From contig NW_020167529.1 of NCBI RefSeq assembly GCF_001641265.1, positions 893,001 through 957,000 on the forward strand: a stretch of DNA of 64,000 nucleotides. The letters are read 5' to 3'. This document shows positions 22,414-33,058 of this stretch, piece after piece (position 1 is the stretch's first letter; each line of letters begins with the position of its first letter). A program made the position numbers and the translations under genes. The notes beneath the pieces were generated by a model, which was not told the origin of the DNA, searched no databases, and saw only the letters and a program-made list of their open reading frames with translations. Origin of the DNA: Pseudogymnoascus destructans (taxonomy: Eukaryota; Ascomycota; Leotiomycetes; Thelebolales; Thelebolaceae).

Positions 22414-24346
22414 ATGCTGCATATGGATGACTACCATTCTTTGCTTCCCGCTCTATCGATGACTTTCCTTTCTTCTCATTCCATGTTTTCCGTGGATCAA
22501 AGTTATCTCACGGAAGGTCTTTCAGGAACCGTCAGGATGACCATCTTCACCCAACGACGGAGCGCTGCGAAGCCCGAATCCACGAAGCCGCCACCATCGT
22601 CGAAGCCTCGTGCTAATCACCACATGGACGACTACCTATTTGATGACATTAATTGGCCCGAGGATGATGAACTAGAATCGTGTGAAATTGAGGACCGCAG
22701 TCGTAGCATTTTCTCGAACAGAGGCAGCGAACTTGAGCAGTGCCGCAACGCATCCTCCTGGGGAGCCCAGGTGAGAATAGGTCTCGAGTATCACTTAGTC
22801 CGTTGTGTCTGACATGATTCAGGAATCCGAGCACTCATCTACTCCATCTGCCACTTCTGGCGAGAACTGTGGCGGAGAGGAGAACGTGGAGCAGTACCCC
22901 ACTGGCCGTATTGGTTCTGGGGGATGTCGGTTCTCGAAGGAGGCCCGTAGCATCCTGAGGACTTGGTATCATGAGCATCGAGAGAATCCATATCCTACGA
23001 GCGAGGAAAAGGATGAACTCGTTAACATGAGCGGGCTGAAACGCTCGCAGATATCGCTGTGGCTGGCCAACACTCGCAGGAAGAACCGAGCACGTGCCAA
23101 CCAGAAACAGGCAGCTGGTGCACCTACCAAACAGCGCTCGTTCGGAGAAATGAACCCCCTTGATCGATGGAAGGTCACTCCTATTGAACTCGAAGCCGTT
23201 TCTCCACCCGTTATTTTGGCCGTTTGCGAGGACAATCAGCTGAAGCTGTTCGATCCTATCGACGAAGAATTTGACTACTATCCTTCTGCTCTTTTTGGCC
23301 CCGAACAGGCCCGTTCGAAGCCTAATAACTACGACGCTGCGCATTCGATTACAACCTTCTCTCACAATGACTCCTACTTTGCCCAATCGATGGCTAGTTA
23401 TGAGACGGGATTGACTAGCACCCTCGGGGGCTCGTCCCTTTCGGATCAGACGTCCTTCTCGTACTCGTCGCTCAAGCTCCCATACAGCCACATCAGTGCC
23501 GGAGACCGTCGTCGCCGTAGGGTCAACCCAAGCAAGCCGCCAAAGCCAACTGCCAAAGCAAAGGCTCGCCCATTTCAATGCACGTTCTGCCCCGACCCTA
23601 CATTCACGACCAAACATGACTGGCAGCGCCATGAAAAGTCCCAGCATTTGAGCCTGGAGACTTGGGTCTGTTGTCTCTCAGGTGGAATCATTGATTCCGC
23701 AATAGGCCCGCTCTGTGCATTCTGCGATCTTCCAAACCCAACGAAGCAGCACTTGGAGACGCACAACTTCTCCGCCTGCCAGATGAAGGAACCGTCAGAG
23801 CGAACGTTCTATCGTAAAGATCATTTTCAACAGCATCTCCGGCTTACCCACGAGTGCAAGATAAATGCACGAATGGAAGCCTGGAAGTCGGAAGTAAGCA
23901 ACGTCAGGTCTCGCTGCGGCTTCTGCAGTGCTACTTTCACCACATGGTCTGGTCGCGCGGAGCACCTTGCGTCACACTTCAAGTGTCGAGCGACGATGAA
24001 GGATTGGGTGGGGGACTGGGGATTTGAACCGCACGTCGCTGCACTTGTGGAGAACGCACCTTCAGCAGCATTGCTGCTTGAGCCTCTTGGTAGCTTCCAC
24101 TCCACACCCAAGATCTCTGCGTTTGATGCTTCACACATGCCTCCGCCACCACTATTCTCGGATATGCCTGTGGTAGATATGTCTACGAACAACTACCAAT
24201 TCGGCGCTACGGAATATTATGCTGCTCCATTCATAGATTTCAATACCAACGTTCACGTAGCGAACACTGCGATGAACTTCCCCGATACGGGAATGATGGG
24301 GTACGATGCCACTGATGCAGTTGACTGGGCGCAATTCGCCCCCTGA
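22414..24346 (+). CDS. Transcription factor with KN-type homeodomain and C2H2 zinc fingers
   Basis: Two exons (22414-22770 and 22823-24346; intron GTGAGA ... TTCAG), 626 aa. An acidic N-terminus is followed by a TALE/KN-type homeodomain at about residues 145-205: KEARSILRTWYHEHRENPYP, then KRSQISLWLANTRRKNRAR. The three-residue loop extension is suggested by the PYP segment, and the helix-3 motif is WLAN instead of the usual WFxN. C2H2-type fingers follow: FQCTFCPDPTFTTKHDWQRH, a pair around CAFCDLPNPTKQHLETH, and CGFCSATFTTWSGRAEHLASH. Homeodomain plus several fingers is a recurrent fungal architecture. Role and targets are not known here. The first ATG (22414) has the better context, but 22426 is possible. 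Confidence 0.85.
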
Positions 24347-24858
24347 ACACCGCCTGTGGCCGGCTTCTTGTTTTCAATTACTTTCTGTCACACCATGTTT
24401 GTTTTCCAACTGGTTCATGGGGTTGCTGGGGCATTTATTTCATTTCCATTACTGTTATGTGGGGTTTGTGACATTTTGTTCAACACGCACAAGAGGGACG
24501 TGTGCAGGACTCGGGTGTGCACCTAATTTTCAACTATAAAAATGGGCACTACAACATTGGTTGCCGGATAGCCTTGGCCATATCTCATGGGGGCATAGGA
24601 ATCTCGCCCTATTTAGGCTGCGGCTAAATATTGATAACTACACTATACTCGGAGTTTCTACTACCAGTAGATTCTGGGGTTTACGGTTTATGATAATTTT
24701 CTCATTCGTAGAAGAGACAACTCCACTATCTGAGTTTCGTCTTACATGTTTTGCCTGGTCTTTTCTTGTGACAAGTCTCAAATTTTGCACTGCCCATCGT
24801 TAACATATTTATCTGCCTCTTTTCTCCCATTCACGTCCATTTTCAGCCTCAGAGCTAC
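24347..24858. other. Convergent intergenic region
   Basis: Between the 3' ends of the homeodomain gene (+) and the repeat-protein gene (-). A/T-rich, no gene seen; it should hold both 3' ends. Confidence 0.55.
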
Positions 24859-26480
24859 TTAAACAAACCAAGAGCTCCGCTTCCGCCTCCGCTCCTCTTG
24901 ATTTCTCCGCTCGGTCTTCTCTTTCTCGCTGGGTAATCCAAACAAGCTCGCCCTCTTCCTATGCTTTCGCTGTGGTTGATCTGCTGGTCCTTGAGTTATT
25001 TTGCTGTGATTGTCATCTGGGGTATTCAACCCTCCCAGCCAGCTCGCCCGCTTCGCTCGCATTTTCTCTGATGGTTCCGCCGTTCCCTGAATTATCTCCT
25101 CCTTACTGCCATCGAAGTCTTCGTGGGTTTGTTCGGTCTTCTTAGCAGGTGTTATTCCCAACCAACTCATACGTTTTGAGCGTTTTCGCTCTAATGGGGT
25201 AACAGGTTCCTGAGGTACTTTTTCATCGTTGCCTTCCAAAGCATCTTCGGTTCGTTCCTTGCTCTCTGGGGATACCATGCCAAACCAGCTCCTCCGTTTC
25301 GAAGTCTTCGGTTCCAGTGGAAAAACAGAGCCTTGAGTTGACTTTCCATGGCTATCTTCTGAAGTTCGTACCTCCCTGTCGGTAGAACTTCTTGGAAACC
25401 AACTCTTTCGCTTCGAAGCCCTCCGTTCCAGTAGATTGACAGACGCTTGGGTAGACTTTCCATAGCTGTCTTCTGAATCCCGTTGGGGTTGTTCTGCCTT
25501 CTCGGTGTGATGTCCTGGGAACCAGCTCCTTCGCTTTGAAGTCTTTCGCTCCAGTGGATGGACAGGTGCTTGGGTTGACTTCCCATAGCTGTCTTCCGAA
25601 TCTTTTTGCGGTTGTTCTTCCTTTCCGGCGGGATGTGCGGGAAACCAACTCCTTCGCTTTGAAGCCTTTCGCTCCAGCGGATGAACATTCTCCTGAATTA
25701 TCTTTCCGTGGTTATCATCTGAAGTTTGTGCCTCCCTTTCGGCAGAATGTCCTGGAAGCCAACTTCTTCGCTTCGAGCCCTTTCGCTCCAGTGGATCAAC
25801 AGACGCTTGAGTTAGCTTGTTGTCTTCTGAATCTGGTTTAGTTTGTTGTTCCTTCTTGGCGGGATGTCCTGGAAACCAGCTCCTCCGCTTCGAACCCTTC
25901 CGCTCCAATGGATGAACTAGCCCTTGGATTAACATTCCATGGCTATCTTCCGAAGTTCGTCCCTCTTTCTCAGTAGGATGTCCTCCAAACCAGGTTGTCC
26001 GCTTTGAATGCTTTCGCTCCAATGGGTGAGCAATCCCTGGATCTATCTCTTCCTGGCGGTCTCCAAACACTTCCTCCGTTTGCTCCTGCTTCTCGGCAAG
26101 ATGTGCTGGGAACCAACTCCTCCGTTTCGAACCCTTTTGCTCCAGTGGATGGGTAAGCGCCGTCTCTATCTTCTCCTGGCTATCCCCGAATACTTCCTCG
26201 GTTTGCTTCTGCTTCTTGGCAGGCCCTCCAAACCAGGATACCCTCTTGGAATTCTTTCGCATCAATAGATCAGGGGGCCCTTGGGGTACAGATCCGATGC
26301 TGTCTCCCATTGATTCCAGCATTGGTTTCTCCCTTGCGCTAGCTAATCTTCCAAGCCAACTCATTTGCTTACCATTCATCTCCAACTCAGCGCCCTGGGA
26401 TTTTCTCCGCTCTTTTCTATTTTCCCTCTCGGCGGTCAATCCTCCAAACCAGCTCTTTACCTTTGAACTCTTTCGCTCTA
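24859..26480 (-). repeat. About 15 degenerate repeats encoding PLERKxSKRRSWFP-like units
   Basis: Repeats of about 100-140 bp. The cores vary (SKVKSWFG, SKRVSWFG, SKRRSWFP, AKRASWLG, RKRSSWFV), so the array is old or under selection, but the Trp and the basic residues are nearly invariant. Confidence 0.8.
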
Positions 26481-29292
26481 ATGGAACAGCCGGCTCTTGG
26501 GCTATGTTTTCTTTGCTGTCTTCCAAAGCGGTCTCAGCTTGCTTCTCTTGGACCCCTTCCTCTTCAGTCCCCCCCTCTTCCCCTCGCTCTACATACACTT
26601 CTTGCCACGTGGTCAAGATCCGTGTAGCACCCTCCAGCTCGATCTCTGCGAAGAGTTCTCGCATGCGCGCCTCGTGATCTTGAGGCCAGTAAACCTCGAT
26701 TGACTCTAGCGGATCATCTGTCACTTCCGTCGTTTTCTCAACCGTCTGTTCGTTGGAAGAGTTGTAATCTTGGAAGCCACCGCCGGTTACCAATGAACCA
26801 AATTGGGTTGTGCAGAAGTCATTGTAGGACTTGGTAAAATCAATAGGTGGAAGATGGGCAAAGTCTGCACTATTGCGCTTATAGTATCCTTTGGTCTTCT
26901 CAACTTGGTTCGATGAGGTGGGCTGGCCCAATGGTTCTGAGTTGTCTTCCCAGTAGTCGAAGAACCACTTAATGATTGGGAGATCCTCATGCGACACGAG
27001 TGATGATTTGATGCTTTCGCTGGAAGATATTGCCTCTTGGTCTTGGTCTTCGATCCGATGTTCTGTGTCTTGGTCATAAAATATTGGGGCACGGTCTGAT
27101 TTGCGATATGCCATTTCGAGGACCGAATATACTGAGTCTTCGTCCTCGATGGGTGATTCTGTGCCTTTGCGGAAATGTCTTCGGGCTATGTCTCCAGTGA
27201 GGTATTCCATGCCTTGTCCAAAGTAGTAATCTGACCCCAGGCTTTCAATTGGACTCTCCGTGCCTACATGCTCAGCCATTGCGGCTTGGTCTCCAACGGG
27301 GGGTTCCATCGAGACAGGGACTACGATGGGGGATTGCATGACTTGATCCAAAGATATTGGGCCTTGGTCAAGTTCAATGTCTCGGCCAGGGAACATTGTG
27401 ATGGGGCCTATGTCGGGAGATTCCATGAATTCGTTCGAAAACATTATGGCTTCATCTACATCGGGGAATGCCTCGATTTGGTCCGACAAAATTGTGGCTT
27501 CGTCTACATCGGAGAATGCCTCGGCTTGGTCGAACAGCACTGATATGAAGCTCCCTCCATTGACACTGCGACTGTAGGTTTCTGGCATCAACTGGTCGAG
27601 ACCTTGGAGCTCGTTGGTGAGACTTCCACGGTCAGAAACCGAGGTCAGCGGATATTCCGGCATCAACTGGTCAAGACCTTCGAGCTCGTCGGTGAGACTT
27701 CCACAGTCAGAAACTGAGACCAGCGGATATTCCCACAGGGACTCTCTCCCAGAATTGCTGCTGAAGAAGTCATTTATAATTGGAGACCTCCATGCTTCCT
27801 CCGGAGCTAGGAACCGACGTTCTTTGGCAAGTTCGAGCTCCCTTTCTGCCTTTAGAATGTCTTCTGGTGCGGCAGTACGGAAAGCTGGATGGAGGCCGAT
27901 TTGGCCTTTCTTTGGAAGGACATTTCTGAAAGGGAAATTCTTCTTGAACGAAAGCTTTGAAGGGAGAAACCTTTGCGGATCTGCAAGTTTACGCACCAGA
28001 TAATGCGGGATGCGGGGCGCCGCCAGGTCTACCATACCCGGCGGTAAACGAATACCCAGCCAAGGTCTAAGCCAAAAAGGCAAATCCTCGACGTCTTCGG
28101 AGGTTTCCGATTCCAGATCGTCTTGACGCATCTTACTAATTTCGTACCGTTTGGGTAGCTGTTTAACAAATGATTCTTGTGGTGCCTCTATCCCTGGCTG
28201 ATTCTGCACAAAGCTCATTTCTAATCTTTCAAGTGAACCGAAGAGGCTCTTGGTGTCGACATCGGTTGGATCTGAGTTTGGGACACTGTTTCTTAACTCA
28301 TATGCCCAGGCCTTACAGGCACGCTCAATTGACATCGATCTGTGATGGGCCCTTAGCCATTTGGATTTGCGAGGATCTTGAAATAAATCAGGTCCATTAA
28401 TGGATAGGGGTTCGGAATCTTCGCTGACGAGCGAGTCTCTGTCGTATTGAGAGGGCTGGACGGGTAGCATGAGCCATTCATAGCCCAAAGGACGAACGGG
28501 TATCGCATTAATCCACCCGTTGGAGTAGACAATCTGAAATTCTGGCGCATACCATTCTCGCGGAAACGATCCTGATGCATCTGGCAATTTAAAAAATGGC
28601 TCTCTCCCCCAATCCGGCGAGCCCCATCGAGGTGTTGCGCTAGATTGTCTGAGTGGCTCAAGATTGATAAGACGAGGAGCTGGTAGGAAAGGGTCGTCAG
28701 ATTGAAATGATGGCTTATCCAACTCTGCTGCGTCTGGGGAATCGAGGGGTTGTCCCCAGACCGGAGAGTCTCGCCCATGTTGATATCTAGTCCTGGGTCG
28801 CCTAAGTGGCTCGAAATCGATAAGGCGGCGAGCGGGCAGCAAATGTCCTCCATGATCAACCGATAGCGGAGATGATGGAGATGCAATTAGGGGATCAAGA
28901 AGTTGCTGCTGCCCCCAAGGCGGCGAGTCTCGGCCATGTTGATATGTAGCGTTTGGCTGCCTAAGTGGCTCAAAATCGATAAGGCGGCGAGCGGGTAGCA
29001 AATTTCTTCTATGACCAAATGCTAGTGGAAATAATTGTGTCGCATCTGGGGAATCAAAAGATTGCTGCTGTCCCCAAACCAGCGAGTCTTGGTCATGTTG
29101 ATATGCTGTGTTGGGTTGCCTGAGTGGCTCGAAATTGATAAGGCAGCGAGTGGGAGGCAAATTTATCCTGTGATCAAATGATGGCGAAGATAATTGAGAT
29201 ACATCTGGGCAATCAAGAGGTTGTCGCTGTTCCTCGACTGGTGTTGGTGAAGTTGGTGAGTCCATGTTGTTGTGGCTCAGGGGTTTTGACAC
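24859..29292 (-). CDS. 1477-aa repeat protein with SKRRSWF-type repeats, function unknown
   Basis: A single long exon. The N-terminal part has four copies of a roughly 50-residue unit built on RRLIDFEPLRQPN and YQHGRDSPVWGQQQ. A long acidic middle region has DQAEAFSDVDEATI-like repeats and paired MPEYPLTSVSDRGSLT units. The C-terminal 500 residues carry about 15 units of 25-45 residues with the core S-K-R-x-S-W-(F/L)-(G/P), usually after PLERK. The last unit ends the protein (KRSSWFV). The whole chain looks disordered and highly charged, with no enzyme motif. Basic residues before each serine would suit basophilic kinases (inference). Composition and repeats resemble fungal septal or scaffold proteins only in style, so I assign no function. 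No intron is needed. Confidence 0.75.
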   Translation of the reverse strand: MSKPLSHNNMDSPTSPTPVEEQRQPLDCPDVSQLSSPSFDHRINLPPTRCLINFEPLRQPNTAYQHDQDSLVWGQQQSFDSPDATQLFPLAFGHRRNLLPARRLIDFEPLRQPNATYQHGRDSPPWGQQQLLDPLIASPSSPLSVDHGGHLLPARRLIDFEPLRRPRTRYQHGRDSPVWGQPLDSPDAAELDKPSFQSDDPFLPAPRLINLEPLRQSSATPRWGSPDWGREPFFKLPDASGSFPREWYAPEFQIVYSNGWINAIPVRPLGYEWLMLPVQPSQYDRDSLVSEDSEPLSINGPDLFQDPRKSKWLRAHHRSMSIERACKAWAYELRNSVPNSDPTDVDTKSLFGSLERLEMSFVQNQPGIEAPQESFVKQLPKRYEISKMRQDDLESETSEDVEDLPFWLRPWLGIRLPPGMVDLAAPRIPHYLVRKLADPQRFLPSKLSFKKNFPFRNVLPKKGQIGLHPAFRTAAPEDILKAERELELAKERRFLAPEEAWRSPIINDFFSSNSGRESLWEYPLVSVSDCGSLTDELEGLDQLMPEYPLTSVSDRGSLTNELQGLDQLMPETYSRSVNGGSFISVLFDQAEAFSDVDEATILSDQIEAFPDVDEAIMFSNEFMESPDIGPITMFPGRDIELDQGPISLDQVMQSPIVVPVSMEPPVGDQAAMAEHVGTESPIESLGSDYYFGQGMEYLTGDIARRHFRKGTESPIEDEDSVYSVLEMAYRKSDRAPIFYDQDTEHRIEDQDQEAISSSESIKSSLVSHEDLPIIKWFFDYWEDNSEPLGQPTSSNQVEKTKGYYKRNSADFAHLPPIDFTKSYNDFCTTQFGSLVTGGGFQDYNSSNEQTVEKTTEVTDDPLESIEVYWPQDHEARMRELFAEIELEGATRILTTWQEVYVERGEEGGTEEEGVQEKQAETALEDSKENIAQEPAVPLERKSSKVKSWFGGLTAERENRKERRKSQGAELEMNGKQMSWLGRLASAREKPMLESMGDSIGSVPQGPPDLLMRKNSKRVSWFGGPAKKQKQTEEVFGDSQEKIETALTHPLEQKGSKRRSWFPAHLAEKQEQTEEVFGDRQEEIDPGIAHPLERKHSKRTTWFGGHPTEKEGRTSEDSHGMLIQGLVHPLERKGSKRRSWFPGHPAKKEQQTKPDSEDNKLTQASVDPLERKGSKRRSWLPGHSAEREAQTSDDNHGKIIQENVHPLERKASKRRSWFPAHPAGKEEQPQKDSEDSYGKSTQAPVHPLERKTSKRRSWFPGHHTEKAEQPQRDSEDSYGKSTQASVNLLERRASKRKSWFPRSSTDREVRTSEDSHGKSTQGSVFPLEPKTSKRRSWFGMVSPESKERTEDALEGNDEKVPQEPVTPLERKRSKRMSWLGITPAKKTEQTHEDFDGSKEEIIQGTAEPSEKMRAKRASWLGGLNTPDDNHSKITQGPADQPQRKHRKRASLFGLPSEKEKTERRNQEERRRKRSSWFV

Positions 29293-29912
29293 AGTTCAAA
29301 GTTCAGAACAAAGCGTCCACAGTGAACCTTGGATGGCGCTTCTTGTCATTTGTAAAGGCGTTTCTTGTCTTGATTAAGACACAAAAGGTTGTGTGTATTA
29401 TGTGGTGTTGATTAAAAAGCCATGAACAAGGAGTTGTGGGTGATGTTTTGAGTGTTTGTTGTACGTTTGTTGCGTCGAAGGGAATTGATCGTTGTGAAGG
29501 TAGTTACACTTCTGACGCGTAAGAGAAATTTATTGAACGGCCCTAAAACACAACTGAATTTCCAAGGTCTCGACGCTGGAGTTTACAGTTCTGAAGTTCA
29601 AAGGTGTACCATGATAGATGTTATCAAGGCCTTGTCATTTGAGAACTTCTGCAGCATGTTTATATGTATTCTAGAGCCTCTATCAAATAAAATCTCCGGG
29701 TCTATAAATCAATAAGAATAGCTGCGGTATTTCTTTATTCCAAGCGGATTACCATCTTGAACGTCATTGTCTTAAGAAATGCATTTATTAAATCATTTGG
29801 CCCAAGAATATTATCGGATATGATAGCTCACCAAATAATTATACAGATATAACAAACAATAATGCTCACACCCCATATCATCCAGTCTATAAACCAGATA
29901 AACGAGATAAAT
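29293..29912. other. Intergenic: repeat-protein upstream region and mef2 3' region
   Basis: 620 bp, A/T-rich, no supported gene. Both flanking genes are on the minus strand, so it should contain the repeat-protein promoter. Confidence 0.5.
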
Positions 29913-32712
29913 CTACACGTCTCGTTCTCTCTGTCCCGAGACCCTCTCAAACTTTTCAAAGGCCATGATAAATGTCCCACGTCCACCTGTTAAACTCCTC
30001 AGGTGCTTCAAATATCCCACCATGTCCTTCAACGGCACCCTGGCCCTGATATGCCTCTGTTGCCCAACATTTGCTCCTGATAGATTGTCGCTTCCAAACT
30101 GCGTCGAGACAGCGAATGGGTCTGGAGGTGCATAGATCCTAGATACGTCGACTTGCTTCTCATCGTCTCCAATTGCTTCAGTAGATTCTTCATCCCCGAG
30201 AGAGATAACGTGGCCGCCGCGAGCAGATGAGATATCGTGCACGATATTGCCCATGTTGCCCTCATCGCATGAAATGACGACATTCATGACCGGCTCCATT
30301 AGGCTGATAGCATTGTTGTCAAAGGTCTCTTTCAGTGCGGTTTGCACAGCTTGGTGAGCAGCTGAGCTCAAAGCAGCTGGGTGTGTATCTTTGCCAAATA
30401 GGTCACGCGACACCAAGAAAGTCAAGTTGGCGTGAGTAGCGGTCATGGGGAAGCGTCTTCGAGGACCGCGTGCTAAGGCAGCAGAAGCGCCATTTATGAG
30501 CGCAGTGCGGAGTTCGGAAAGAGGCAGCTCTTGGGGAAGAGAATAAGCAGTGTGACGGTCCCCAGGGTCGATCATCTCAACATTCACGGTGATGAAGTTA
30601 CCATCCCTCTCAATAGTGTCAGGCGGGAAAGCATCCGTCGAATCGACAGGTTCAACAAAGGCAGAACATCCAGCCATTCCTTTCTTGCCCGCAATCTCAC
30701 GATCGATGAGTGAATGTTGAGTGCTTGAAGAGGACTGGACGCATTCGCGATAGCCGATTTCAATCGCGCCCATAGTCGCCTTGGCCTTGAAGTCATTGAC
30801 GAGTCTGTCTCGGGCAATTTCAAGGTGCAGTTCGCCCATGCCGCTGAGAAGCATTTGTCCAGATTCATCGTCAATGCTGACATGCAGGGAAGGGTCTTCC
30901 CTCAGAAGTAGCGCGAGGATCTGTTCGACATTCTTCTCTTCGCTCAAACTATGTGGTTCAATAGCTGCGAAGAATACTGGGGGGGGCACATCTATAGGTC
31001 GGAGATGTAGGCTATCCAGCGGTGCAGGTGGGCCGGTTCTGGGATTCGAGCCAGTGTAAGTAATCAGTGTATCGCCAGTGCGCACGTGTTTAAGACCAAC
31101 AATCACACCGATTTGGCCTGCTGGAATTGATTGAATTTCTTCGGCGTCTGAAGCATACATTTGGAGTAGTCTGCCAGCCCGCTCAGTGACATGGAGAGAG
31201 GTGTTCCACAGCGCCGAGTTTCTGTTCAGAGTTCCGGAATAGACACGTACATAGACCAGAACGCCACGCTTCGGATCGTTGACCACTTTAAACGCAAGTG
31301 CGCATGCTTCAATGTTTCCTCCGATATTGGCTGGCCCTGGTCCATGGAGGCGCTTGGGCTGCTTGGACGACTTAGACTGCTGGATATGGAGTTTCCCGTC
31401 CAACAAATCCGGTAGTGTCCCCTTCAAGGCGCCAGCAGTGATTTCTGCCGGTGGTCGCTCATTTGGACCGGGAAGTAAATCATCAACCGCGTCTAGAAGT
31501 GGCTGAACGCCGATATTGCGAAAGCTTGCACCAGCGAAAACAGGAATGAGCCGGCCAGAACCATCAATGATGCAGCGACGCAGACTATCTCTGATTGCTT
31601 GCGGTGCAATAGCCATTGGATCGTCGTCACACTCGAGCCATGCAGTGAGTAGGTGCTCGTCAAACTCGCAAAGAACCTCAACTAGTGCTAGTCGAGCTTT
31701 TATGAGCTCGGCCGCAAACTCCGGGTCCGTTTCTTTAAGGCTTTCTAGACTGCTTTTCTGAATGGCCTTTCCATCGCCTCCTTCAGCCCATTTCAAAGCG
31801 CAGAGATCGACGGCATCGCCAACTCCTTGAAATCTCCCTTTGCCCCCTTCCCACCAGGGGATTTGGCAAACAGCAGGCCATCCTCGTAGCCGCGAGCCAA
31901 TCTCTTTCACGGTTCGTCCAAAAGCAGCTCCATCACGGTCAAGCTTGTTGACGAAGGCGATCCTTGGGATGCTGTAAAGGTTTGCCTGTGCCCAAACCTT
32001 CTCGGTCTGGGCTTCTACGCCAGCAACGCCATCAAGAACGCAAATGGCCCCGTCGAGAATTCTTAGTGAGCGTAGGACTTCGAATGTGAAATCCGCATGG
32101 CCAGGCGTGTCGATCAGGTTGATTGTATGTGAAACACGTGATTTTTGGACAGACTCAATCGAATCTTCCGATGAGCCATGCTGAATCGGAGGCCAGTGTA
32201 ATGTTACTGCTGCAGATTGGATGGTAATTCCCCGGGCCCGCTCAGCAGGTAAAAAATCCGTGACCGTCGATCCGTCGTCGACATCTATAGAGCGGTTAGT
32301 ACATACTTTCTTCTCCATATTCTATAAACAGATGTATTTATTAAAAGCTTCAGCATAATATGGCGTAAATGGAAGAACGCTGGGCGCGAATGAAGCTTGA
32401 AACTTTCATCGAAAAAACTAACCTCCTATTCGACGCGTGACACCACTGTAATAGAGCATACGCTCAGTTGTGGTTGTTTTCCCCTATCCATATTAGAACA
32501 TATAACTGAACTTTAGATTTTATAAAGCTTACGGCATCAATATGGGCAATAATGCCAATATTTCGGGTTCTTTTGATTTCGGCATTCTGCCCCGAATTGC
32601 AATTACTCGAGCTGCTTGAAAAGAAACGCAAACGACAAACGCTTATGAGATTGGATCTCAGCAAAGAGGACCGCCATGACACATGGGCCGCCCTTGAAAA
32701 ATAAAGATGCAT
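29913..32712 (-). CDS. mef2: Mitochondrial elongation factor G2 / ribosome-releasing factor 2 (Mef2)
   Basis: A translational GTPase that, with the ribosome recycling factor, splits mitochondrial ribosomes after termination. Exons 32533-32712, 32423-32483 and 29913-32284; introns have GT-AG ends, and intron 2 carries a TACTAAC branch site just before the acceptor. Total 870 aa. The N-terminus is basic, Ser/Arg-rich and lacks acids over the first 40 residues, as in a mitochondrial presequence. G1 is created across the first intron (IAHIDA|GKTTTTERMLYYSG). G2 is ERARGITIQSA, G3 LIDTPGHADF and G4 FVNKLDRDGA, followed by EF-G domains II-V with the conserved MGELHLEIARDRL. Length is close to the yeast protein. 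The 1, 2 and 3 exon phases all agree, so the model is secure. Confidence 0.93.
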
Positions 32713-33058
32713 TACTTAATCTACATCGATAAAATGTCCAAAGCCATGGGATATATGCATGTAAAACGGATGGTTGTCATTACGTCGCTTAGCTCGGCTC
32801 CCCGCGCTTACGAGTTTACTATCGCTACCTTGGTCGTTGAAGCAAGGTAACCATGCCCCTCAAACTCCAGCGACCATTGGAACAATCACTCTGCCCAGCA
32901 AATATAGTTGGCGATTCTGCCTTTAGGAATATCTTTGCGCACACGCTGACCGCGGTATGTTACTTACCAATGCCAGTCGCTTTATACTACAATCGCTGAC
33001 GACGTAAGCTCCAGGCCCCAGCCGCTCTTCTCGCTATTTCGGGGTTAACGCAAACAAT
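32713..33058. other. Divergent promoter region mef2 / vps17
   Basis: 346 bp between two divergent starts; expected to hold both promoters. No gene. Confidence 0.6.
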
